Source: Cercospora beticola
Lineage: Eukaryota; Ascomycota; Dothideomycetes; Mycosphaerellales; Mycosphaerellaceae
NCBI RefSeq assembly: GCF_033473495.1
Contig: NC_088941.1
Coordinates: 2,480,001 to 2,544,000 of the forward strand
Reading direction: 5' to 3'
Length of the DNA stretch: 64,000 nt
In this document: positions 26,131 through 35,630 of the stretch, in pieces
How positions within the stretch are numbered: the stretch's first letter is position 1
Layout of the letters: each line of letters starts with the position of its first letter
The notes under the pieces: model-generated
What the model was told of the DNA's origin: nothing
Seen by the model: the letters and a program-made list of their open reading frames with translations, nothing else
Databases searched by the model: none
Made by a program: the position numbers and the translations under genes

Positions 26131-26903
26131 TGTAAGCTCGCTTCAGTCTGCGGACTTTCGACAGCTTGCATGAGAAGTTCACCTGAGGTTGCCAAAGTAC
26201 CCTGAGACCACTAACCGTTCCGACGCGCTGGAACCATGTCCATCTCCCGTCTGGCAGTTGTGGTCGTTGATCACAGAACGATGATAGGCTTCCTTATTTC
26301 CACCTTTCTTCCGTAGCTCGCGCCACACAATATAGGGTAGGAGCATTCGCATTGTACTACCTGTCCCAAGTTCCGAGCAGTCAACAGCTGCTTGAGCTAT
26401 ATGCGGTCGGGAAGCTCATGCGCAAGGTGGTGACTTGCATAAAGTATCATCGTGAGTTATGTAACGGAGATGTATGTGCGTCGCGTGTGAAATGTGGCAC
26501 GCGTTGCAACGTTCTGTTGTTCCGCGCGGTCAAAGTCAAATATTCATTACAGTCCATGAAAGCCTCATCAGAATCCGCACCTGCCGGAAATGACGGAGCC
26601 CAACGAGTAGATGACAGACAGAACTTCAAAACAATTGTTCTCGGTTCATATCCACACGACCAGGCGAAGAAAGGCGCCCGAGTTTCTGACTGCATTGAGC
26701 ATGGCGACAGAGGATGTCTGGACTGAACAAGGCGCCCATGAAAACACTGTGATGGCCTCGAAACTACCGACTCGCGGTGGCAATGAAGTGTTGTAGCTCT
26801 GACTGCTATTTGCGATGCTCTATCAGACTGCTATGTGCAAGCTCCGGGAACACAAAAGCGTGAAGCCGGCGTGGCGGATGCTCTATATTTCCATTGACCA
26901 ATT
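26131..26903. other. Intergenic: ADH promoter region
   Basis: Upstream region of the ADH gene and 3' flank of the enoyl-CoA hydratase gene, both on the minus strand. The few plus-strand frames (26352-26726, for example) have no family content. Confidence 0.45.
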
Positions 26904-27758
26904 TCACTTCTTCAGCAGAGGCGCCATCATCTTCTTCGCTATCGAGCCGCCATCCTCGTATACCTCGGCCAAGGTCTCTACACCAGCCTCAATACCTTCA
27001 GCCAGCGTGCTATTCTCCCACTTGGTTACAAGACGCTTCTGAACCCGAAGGATTTGAGGACCCATCGTAACTAGCCTGTCCACCCACTCCTTGACCGCCG
27101 TATCAAGCTCAGCCTCGTTGCCAACGACACGCTCAATCAAGCCCCATGACAATGCCTCATCTGCAGGAATATCTTCGCCAAGATATACGAGTCGTTTCGT
27201 TCGACCGATGCCGATCATGCTGGGAAAAAGGGCAGCTTCGGCCACAGAAGGCAGTCCAATTTTGGGCTCTGGCATACCGAATTTGCTAGCTCGGGTTGCG
27301 ACTCTTAGATCGCAGGCCGCCATGATTTCGAGACCAGCGCCAAGGGCATATCCATGGACGCGAGCGATGACCGGAACTGGAATATTCTGAATTGCGAGAC
27401 ATGTCTTGTGGATCTGAGTGATGTATTTTCGAGCATCGTCAGAAGAGCTTAGGCGACTCAATTCCTGGATATCGGCGCCTCCAATGAACGCCGGGGCTTT
27501 GCCAGCAGCCAGAGGTGGAGCACCTGTCAGGACGACCACGCGGAGAGTTTCGTCCTTGCTGAGTCTTTCGCACACTTCTATCAGCTCGTTCTGGAGCTGG
27601 TTACTTGCGGTGTTGAGCTTGGCTGGGTTGTGGAAAGTGATGGTGGCCACGGTGTTGCCTTTCGAATGCTCTTTTGTTTGGCATATTATTTTAGGTGATC
27701 GATCCGGATTCTGGACATGGCCGGAGACCTGTTCTACGCGACGCTTTGCCGAAGACAT
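26904..27758 (-). CDS. Enoyl-CoA hydratase/isomerase family protein
   Basis: Single exon; from the ATG at 27758 (MSSAKRRVEQVSG) it encodes 284 residues. Crotonase-fold signatures appear in order: TITFHNPAKLNTAS, the oxyanion-hole segment PAFIGGADIQEL, HGYALGAGLEIMAACDLRVATRASKFGMPEPKIGLP, and a helical C-terminus. Glu in the GLE position and Pro/Glu in MPEPKIGL are consistent with a hydratase or isomerase. The protein ends PLLKK, so a classic SKL peroxisome signal is missing. The frame stays open to an ATG at 27992, which would add 78 residues containing a Ser/Arg stretch (RPLSTSSDRK) that could be a mitochondrial presequence; I cannot choose from sequence alone. It is transcribed divergently from the secreted-protein gene. 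Confidence 0.85.
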   Translation of the reverse strand: MSSAKRRVEQVSGHVQNPDRSPKIICQTKEHSKGNTVATITFHNPAKLNTASNQLQNELIEVCERLSKDETLRVVVLTGAPPLAAGKAPAFIGGADIQELSRLSSSDDARKYITQIHKTCLAIQNIPVPVIARVHGYALGAGLEIMAACDLRVATRASKFGMPEPKIGLPSVAEAALFPSMIGIGRTKRLVYLGEDIPADEALSWGLIERVVGNEAELDTAVKEWVDRLVTMGPQILRVQKRLVTKWENSTLAEGIEAGVETLAEVYEDGGSIAKKMMAPLLKK

Positions 27759-28473
27759 TGTGGTGACCGGGACGCAGGTTGGAAGATTTTGAGAGCAAAC
27801 GAGGAAATACTGTTGTTCTGGGTAAGTTGATTCGGCTTTCCTGTCCGATGAAGTCGATAGAGGACGTGTCTTGCTTACTGAGTCGCGACAGAATGTGACA
27901 GCTCCGACCTGTTCCCTAAGAAAGCTTGAATCTATACCCCACACACTAGTGATACTAGATGCACCATTTGTGGCGATCAACATGTCGATCATCTGGCACC
28001 CACTCTATTTCCGCTGCCCTGTTCAAGCCACTCTGAGAGAAAGTATTGTGTTTCCGCGCCCGTTCCAGAGCCACGCGGAGTAAAAAGTGACGCAAAGTAC
28101 ACGAGGAAAGTGTGACTCGTCCTCTCAATAGCAGAGCCGGCAGTTCACAATTGCACGAGAAGGGTCTCATACTTCGACTTGTCGAGTTCGTACTGGCTTC
28201 CTCCAGAATTGTCTTGGCCCGTATAATTTCCGTCAGTGCCACTGCCCCAATTTGGCAAGTAGTCTGCACATCTTCGCGCCAGGGCACGTAGTGGGCTGAA
28301 TCACACGCAGGAGCGGGCAATTATCATGAAGGTCTGTAGACACACGAGTATTGCAGTAATCTACTTAAAGAGCTAACTCGCCGTGCGAAAGGTAGCTTTG
28401 CTTTTGGACACTCGCCTCATTCACTTCAAGGGCCATTATTCGATCGCACCTTCCAACTTTCTTCGACATCAAA
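27759..28473. other. Divergent intergenic region, ECH / secreted protein
   Basis: About 0.7 kb between two divergent genes. The first part (to 27992) may instead be coding 5' sequence of the hydratase gene. No other gene is seen. Confidence 0.4.
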
Positions 28474-29221
28474 ATGCTTCGCACCCTTACCTGCGTTGCC
28501 CTTGCTGGCTCCATGCTCGTCGGAGCAACACCCATCACTGTCACAGTCCCAGGCGGCGCGCCATACCCAGCGCCCATCCCATGCACTAGAGAGAAAAGAC
28601 TGCAAATTGCGACGAATATCATTGAGGCATTCAACGACCCTGATCCAGCGAGGTCTTTTGCTACAATACAAAATGCACCATTCAAGGCGAGTAAAATCCA
28701 TTGTATTTGCACCATGCTCATGCTGACAGTACCAGCCAAACGGATTTATTGATTTGTGAGTGTTTTGGAAGAACGCCATTTCAACGGGACTCCGAACTGA
28801 CCAAACTAGCTGCATCAACGGAGCACCATGTTTGCGACTTGGCCCTGGCGCCCAAGGTGCCAAGAACATTGCCAATGCAGCACGACAAGCCGTTGCGAAC
28901 GTGGTGACAGAATACACCGCTTTTGACAATGGAACAACGATCATGGACGCCGTGGTTGTAAGCATCCACATTTTCCCAACATTGATCACCATTTAGTAAC
29001 CTTGATGCCACCAGACTTTCGGCGTGGGAGCACTCGGCGTGCCCGTGCCCGTCAAGACCGACATTTACGTTGACGGACTTATCGACACTCAGGATTGTCA
29101 GATCATTGGCTTGCCTGCATACCTGACTGTCCCGACTGAGGTACTGGGCATGCCAGTGAGGCCACCGATTCTGCCTGATCTCGGTATTGGCACGATTCCT
29201 CCGATTACGCTTCCGTTCTAG
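28474..29221 (+). CDS. Small secreted protein of unknown function
   Basis: Four exons: 28474-28686, 28736-28755, 28810-28957 and 29015-29221, giving 195 residues. MLRTLTCVALAGSMLVGATP is a clear signal peptide. The mature chain has four cysteines (in PIPCTREK, FCINGAPC and TQDCQ) and a proline/leucine-rich C-terminus. The region from ATNIIEAFNDPDPAR to DIYVDGLIDTQDCQ reads like a small alpha+beta domain, but I do not recognise a family. Intron 1 must begin at GC (AAG|GCGAGT), as no GT donor gives the right phase, and exon 2 is a 20-base micro-exon. Later introns are gtgagt...ctag and gtaagc...ccag. A role as effector or cell-wall protein is speculation. Confidence 0.65.
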
Positions 29222-29877
29222 AGCAGAATCGGAAATTGGAGTGATTATGTAGTCTCAGAATGAGAAAGCTCTTTGCCATGTCGAGCAGTCATCTCGGTTC
29301 TCCGATCTCCGTTGGAATTATTTGACTGAAGCCGTCGAGCGGAGATGAGCGGCTGTTTCGTCCTCAGAGGAGTTGCCGGAGAGCAGTGTGGAAAGAAAGG
29401 GGAATCTCGTTCCCTCGCTCGACTCGCGAGCTTTGATGACCGAAGAGGCGGCGGCGTCACAAAAATGAGGCTATGATCTGTATCTGGTGTATGTACACAT
29501 TATATCCGTCCAATAGTGAATTTGACGAGTTTGTGAAAGAGGTGATGTTCTTGTCCTACCCCGGATTTCCCCGCTTTTCCCCGCATTCCTGTCGTTCCAG
29601 GTCGTTTCTCATCACCTGCACTTTCTCTAGACCACCACATCGTGACCCGTGTGGCACCTGCATATTGTTCTGAATATGGCTACCTCCGGTCGACAGGACG
29701 GGGACTAGGTAACATACAGGCTTCTTGACGCTTCGCCACGAACTTGATCCTGCGACTGCGTCGCTTCGCTCACCAGAGTGCCTGAGATACGCTGCACAAG
29801 GCAGAGATACGATTGCGAAGGGACATTCGAGTTTGCAGGTCCAATTACTGAGATTCACTTGGCTATTAGGCGCCAGC
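29222..29877. other. Intergenic upstream of the Zn2Cys6 regulator
   Basis: Holds the 3' flank of the secreted-protein gene and the promoter of the regulator. The regulator's frame is open back to about 29725, but that part has no recognisable content. Confidence 0.45.
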
Positions 29878-31743
29878 ATGGATCCTCACGCTCAAATGAA
29901 CTGTCCGGAGCCCTCGACAAAGCCTACGCCACGACCCAAGGTGACGCGGAACAAGCCCACGTTGACTTGCGGCGCTTGCACCTCTCGAAAGACCAGATGC
30001 AGCAGAGATCGACCGAAGTGCAGGCAATGGTACTCGGCCCCTGATCAAAAACATCTTTCATGTAGAAAAATGCTGATCATGCACGCAGCATTCGACGCCA
30101 GACCGCCTGCAGCTACACGGACGTCGCCAATATGCTTCGATCGCTGGGACCCGAACTGCCCAAAGAGAGACGATCTATCTCCTCCTACTCGAGATCTCCC
30201 TCCCATGACATGGTGGACCTACTGCCTCTGCCTGAACCTTTCCTTGGCGAGATCTCTACATCACGCGAGCCTCGTCAGGCTGCTGTGTTTGACGAGATCT
30301 CCTTAGCAGCGACCCCACGATCGGCAGAGATCCCGTGCCTAGGTGCCTTTCAAAGCGGCGTTGAGCTCGGTCATCCTTTCCACAATTATTGGACCAAAGA
30401 CGGTGGCCTCGCTGAAGTGGTTTCGATATTACCGGATCGGCCGCGAGCCCTGCAACTGGTCGCCAGCTACTTCGATTCCGTCGATCCCCTTTATCCAATG
30501 CTATCGCGAGGCCACATCATTGCAGAAGTCGAGCATTTCCAGCATTTGTCGTTTGAGGAGAAGCATAGCTACAACGCAGCCAAGCTAGCACTGCACTTTA
30601 TCATTTATGCCGCAGGTGCATTCTTCATTCCAGAAGTTGAGCCGGAGGAGCGGGCCAGCCTGTCAGATCTTTACCTTTCAGCGAGTCATCAGTGCCTGTG
30701 TCTATGCTCGTATCTGAGCCAGTTCTCGTTGGAAACGGCACAAGTCATACTCTTGATTGGCTACTTGCTCATCAATACGAATCGTGTCTCGGAGGCCTGG
30801 ACCTTCTCTGGGATTCTGGTACGCCAGGCATACGCTCTTCGTCTCCATCGTAATTCCACTTCACATCGGGACAGCATTCTCCGGCGAAGACTTTGGCAGG
30901 CTGTGGTTGTTCAAGATGTCAGTATCGCGTACCATCTTGACTTACCTCCATCAGTGATACACTGCATCGACATGCGTGCCCAGATTGACGAGCTCGGTCA
31001 TCGTAAGTACGCTCAGAGAAACTCAAGCTCTCCCAACTGACTTTGTAGATTCTGATCATGACTTGGATTACGAGTCTGCGATGTGGCAGTGGGCAACATT
31101 CGTCAAAGAGCACATTTGCAACCCTCGAGCCACGGAGGGTCCCATCGCCAGCAGCTCCTACCACAAGGAGACCATAATATCTCAATACCGTGAGATGTAC
31201 GAGAGTTGGAGGCCGCCATTCAACTCTCAGAGCCCGAAGCGTTTCGAGTTTGGCGATTTACGGCTGGCGCGACAACTGATCACCGTCTCCAGTAGCTTCT
31301 TTGGGGTGTTGACGGTACTCTATCTGGATCAAAATCTCGAGGCTGGCGTTCTTCTGGACATCCATGGCGCTATCGATGCGACGCACGAAGCAATGTCTTC
31401 GTTCTTCGCACTTCTGCGATTGTTTCCCGATCAAATGGACATGTGGGCCAGTTACCATACCAGGGCGTATGCTCAAGCTGTAGGTTCTGGCGCCAGAAGC
31501 AACTGTAACATTTATGCAAATGCTTACATGGTTCATCAGATGAGAATTGCTCGAATACTCGTATCAGAGACACAGCACCTCGGTCAGACGAGTCGCGATC
31601 CACGGCTCATGATAGGGAAGAGCGATCTGGACCGCTATCTTGACATCCTCTTATCGTCACGGGGGTCCCACAAGCATCAACACGTACAGCATACGAGATT
31701 TAAAGCGTTGAGAGAAGTTGTTGATATGATAGGTGTGGCATGA
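29878..31743 (+). CDS. Zn2Cys6 fungal transcription factor
   Basis: Three exons: 29878-30029, 30089-31002 and 31049-31743, giving 586 residues. The binuclear cluster starts LTCGACTSRKTRCSRDRPKC, and the sixth cysteine is split by intron 1: tg|c gives CRQC, completing C-x2-C-x6-C-x5-C-x2-C near residues 31-52; a further Cys lies in RRQTACSY. The middle region (LASYFDSVDPLYPMLSR, then a helical stretch with AWTFSGILVRQAYALRLHR and LRRRLWQAVVVQD) is the fungal-specific transcription-factor domain. Such proteins bind CGG triplets in the nucleus, often regulating nearby metabolic genes. Neighbours are a secreted protein, a b561 protein, an SDR, an ADH and an enoyl-CoA hydratase, which are plausible targets but not shown to be. 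Confidence 0.9.
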
Positions 31744-32239
31744 AGGGACTTTAACATGTCCGCAAGTCGCAGGTGATCCTCTGCACCAGGACGACAACTC
31801 AGGAGTCTCCAGTATCTCTGCAACTCTACGGTAAGCTCATCGCGACCTGCTTGATACGGGTTGACGCTTTGGTGCGCACGGATTCCAGAGAATAGCCCCG
31901 TCCTCATTGTCTCTGTACATCTGTCGGAGGCTTGTTGGGACCTAGATGAACACCCGGCGGCTCTGTGAACAGTAAGAATATCGGAGAAGGGAACCAAACA
32001 TACCCTGTCTCTGACAATTTGCGGAAGGCTGCTCGCAATGATTCAAAGATCGGCCTCTAATTTCAGCAAAGGACGCGTACTGGGAGACAGTCATTCTCTG
32101 GATCTCAACGCATTTGAACACTGGCACAACATAGGCATCACCATGCCGAAAAGTCCGAGCCGACGTAACTCCGTGGAAAAGGATTCTCATTCCTGGTATC
32201 TTGTTTTCCATCTGTAAACACTCATATTCTCCGTCCCCA
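31744..32239. other. Intergenic between convergent regulator and b561 genes
   Basis: Shared 3' flank. A 89-codon minus-strand frame (31942-32211) has no supporting features. Confidence 0.45.
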
Positions 32240-32922
32240 CTACGACAATTCAGACTTAATAACCGACACCTGATCCTTGCTGGAGCGCGAGCTGATTGGA
32301 TCCTGAAGCCTTCTCAGAGCCCATTGGCCTTGGTTGTCTCGCTTGACGTCCCAATCGAGGCTGACCATGGTGTAGGCGATCCAAATCAATGCGACCAGCA
32401 CACCATACGCCCACTTCTTCGGTCCTTCGATATTTGCCATGGACAACCCAATAGCTCCGTTGACCATGCTGACGCTGATGAGCAAGCGGCCGAAATAGAC
32501 ATGGAGGGCGGAGACCAAAGTGCGCTTGTGTGTCTTTGCCCACATGTAATGGTGTGCTACTCCGAGGATGGGTTGCAGCCAGGCGAAAGCGAAGACGGCC
32601 GTTCCGATGATGGTGTGCATGAATTTGCTGACCTGCAATACTGTCAATTTCAACTTCACAAAGACTACCATATTGGACCACATACATCTGATTTCCATTG
32701 TGCCACATCCCAGAGACCCATTGCGAATGCAGATGTCCACATCAACAGTCCGAGGGTCATGATGGCGGCATGCATCAACCACGCCTTACTCGAAGGCACC
32801 TTTCGCATAGCAATGGCGCCAAGCGGCATGACCACAGCCCAGGACAGAGAAGCCACAACTCCATGGGCAGTCATCACACGCTTGATCAGCGCCATGTCGG
32901 CAGGCATGTAGTATTCCGCCAT
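32240..32922 (-). CDS. Cytochrome b561-type transmembrane protein
   Basis: Two exons: 32922-32686 and 32632-32240, giving 209 residues. The intron is gtatgt...gcag in phase 0. The first in-frame ATG is at 32922 (MAEYYMPADM); the frame before it opens with TTG. Five hydrophobic helices are visible. Histidines sit in TAHGVVASLSW, WLMHAAIM, KFMHTIIGT and ALHVYFGR, fitting the haem-ligand layout of b561 cores, which move electrons across membranes, often from ascorbate or partner reductases. No DOMON haem domain or signal peptide precedes it in this model, so it is a bare core or its 5' exon is missed. It faces the regulator tail to tail. Confidence 0.8.
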
Positions 32923-34517
32923 CTCGACAATCTCCGAATGAGTGATCTTCCTTTGGTCAGCAAAGAAGGAGCAAGAGTAGTAGAGGCTCTCATATGCACT
33001 CTTGCAACCGGACTGGGAAGTAGGATAAGTATAGCGGGATTTTCGGAGTATTGTGCTCAAGCAACGGACCCACGACCTGCTCGTTCGGCCGGGCTAAGAC
33101 TGCTATACATGAGATCTAGGACTTGGTTTTCCTAGGCATGGAACCGTTTCCCAGCTCCACACTCTTGGTGTCGCTCCATCGCAAAGCGCAGAACTGTGCA
33201 GCGAAGATGGCCATGTCAGACCAATCAGGAATCTTGGATCAACACCGAGTGCAGCACGCGGAGACGGTAGCGTCCACTTACGGGAAAACGCCGTTTGAGT
33301 TGCTTGCATAGCTCAACTTGGAAAGCTGTTGAGTTGCTATAGCAGTACCTGCTTTGCCACAACTACCGGGTCCAGACCGAGGCATTCCGACAGCTTGGAA
33401 GCTCGACCGCTCTCCGCAACGAGATAGGTCAGCATAGAATTGTGCTGACCAGCCTCTGAACAAGCATTCATCGCTGATCGAATACTGTGTTGGCAAATGT
33501 TGACAAAGAAAACTCTCAGCCTTACCAAGAGATGTTCGCTTTGCGAACGATGCTAATTTCTCACGCCTCTATTTCCAAAGACTTGGCGATTAGATCTTCA
33601 AAATCACAAATCCGTAAATCTCTTCATCAGCACTTCGTTCTAGCACGCCAATATACCTCATATTGCGTGCTTCGATCGACTGCATTCTCCACCACCTGCA
33701 CGAAGCTATCAACATGGCACATTCTCGAGCACATGCAGCGAACCTGTAGGATGTCAAGCTTAAGACGTTTAAGCTTGTTCGTTCGGAAGTTTGCCTTGGC
33801 CGCTTGGCTCCATTAAGCAGGTGGGATACGCACACACAATCGCGGGGTGAGGTTGTACTGTCGGACAGCTGGAGTGCGATCGCAATGCTTTGCTTTGCGG
33901 GAATTCAATGTATTGGATTGTTTGGAAGTGTTCTGGCCGATCGGAAGAGGGAAGTGCCGAGAGAGCTCTGAGGACAAGAGGATGGTTCGCTTTGCGTGAT
34001 AGCACGTGCGCCAAGGGAAGCATCTAGAGCAGCGATGTACTGTAGTTTCAATTGTCAAGGTGAGGCAGGTGTGGCACTGCAGGTGGATCATGATGTTTCA
34101 CGTCGCTGTGTATGTATCAATCGGTTGTTGTGATGTACCCGGCTCCCGGCGTTTTTGTTTCGCACTCTAGGTTGAATTGCTTGCTGTTGATGACATAAGT
34201 TCTGAGCCTGTGGTCTTTATGTCTAGGCGTTGCTTCTCGAATCACCTCATCTGTTGATGTCAGTATGTCAAGATCTGAATAGTCGATGATTAAGGTACAG
34301 CCTCAACAGTTGCTTCTGTGCATAGCACGACTGCCTTGGCACCAGATGTGAGAGCGCAAGTCGACATGCACGCCGCATCCGAGGAGCATTTGAGAACGAC
34401 ACGACTTTGCTCAAGTGAATGACCACTCTTCTATTTCGCATTTTCCGAGAGCGCGAGCCCACGAGCTTCCGTCGAATCTATCCCAGTCTGACCAGCGACT
34501 ACAACCTATTCCACACT
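32923..34517. other. Intergenic, 1.6 kb
   Basis: Between the b561 gene start and the SDR gene stop. If the b561 gene has a missing N-terminal exon it would be here. No frame with signal peptide, domain or convincing splice chain was found. Confidence 0.45.
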
Positions 34518-35448
34518 CTAACGTCTCCGCGTCGGAGCCTCACCAGGCTGCCAAACCAGGCTTCCACACTTGCCTCCATCCACATGCAGTAGCTGTCCAT
34601 GCGTGGTTCCACTCCACTTCTCACTCGCCAAGAACAGACAAGTCCTCGCCACGTCCTCAGTACGAACCGGTTTGGCCATGGGAACAGTAGCTTCAGACTC
34701 CTCATACTCCCACTGAGGACCGAACTTGGCGATCTCCTCTCTGAAACGACTCGTGTCAACAGCACCAGGGGCGACGCCATTCACGCGAGCTTTGAGATAG
34801 ATTCTCGGAGCATCCTTGGCGAGAGATTGCAAGAGGCCATATTGCACAGCGGCTTTTCCAGCAGAGTAGGCGGCCATGGTCCGGACGCCAAACTTGCCGG
34901 ATTCTGAACCCATAATGATGAGATTTACGTTGCGGAGGTTAGAAGCTGCGATTGGATCTGCGAGGGCGGAGCGGATGCCGCGGAGCCAACGTTGAGCTGT
35001 TAGGAAAGTGCCATTGATGTTGACATTGAAGACATTCTGCCAGACCTGCGCGCTTTCTGTCAGCCATGACAAAAGTCTTGTAGGATAAGCATTGAGATCG
35101 TACTTTTGGATCCATATCACAAATACTTTCCGTTTGTTGCAAGCTGCTCAAATCCATGCTCGCCAGCGCGACGCAACACTCCACAGCGCCAAAGCCATCT
35201 TCCGCTTTCAAGAATGCTGCATTGACAGATTCTGCTTGTGTGATGTCGACGGGAACAAAGAGTATAGAGTTATGTCGAGCGCCATAGTACTGCCTTTGGG
35301 CGATAGCTTCCGGAAGGTCCAGAACGGAGACGTTGGCGCCGGCGGTCAAGAAAGCCTCGACAACAACACGTCCGATCAAGCCGCAGCCTCCAGTGATCAA
35401 CACATGTGTTCCTTCCAGCCCTAAAGAAAGATCGAAAGGTTGCGCCAT
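34518..35448 (-). CDS. Short-chain dehydrogenase/reductase (SDR)
   Basis: Two exons: 35448-35104 and 35045-34518, giving 290 residues. The intron (gtacga...gcag) joins in phase 0 to read DPKVWQNVFNVNINGTFL. VLITGGCGLIGRVVVEAF is the T-G-x3-G-x-G cofactor site, here with GGCGLIG. NVNINGTFL carries the structural Asn, IIMGSESGKFG the catalytic Ser region, and YSAGKAAVQY the Tyr-x3-Lys pair. NGVAPGAVDTSRF and the C-terminal HVDGGKCGSLVW follow classical SDR layout. The substrate cannot be told. A SLLQ-type Asp after beta-2 (VLDLPEA) suggests NAD(H) over NADP(H). Confidence 0.92.
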
Positions 35449-35630
35449 TTTTCCTTTTCCCCACGTTGTCCAAATTGCAGATGCAAGTCGAAAGTGTGTT
35501 GTTGCTTGATTTCATGCATGCTTAGTCAGACAGGTTTGAGATCCTTCCTTGTTATTCCTTGCAATACGAGTTACGAATGTCAGTACCAGGAAGGCCAGAA
35601 AGGGTAAGCAGCGCGAGGTGGTGCGCTTGA

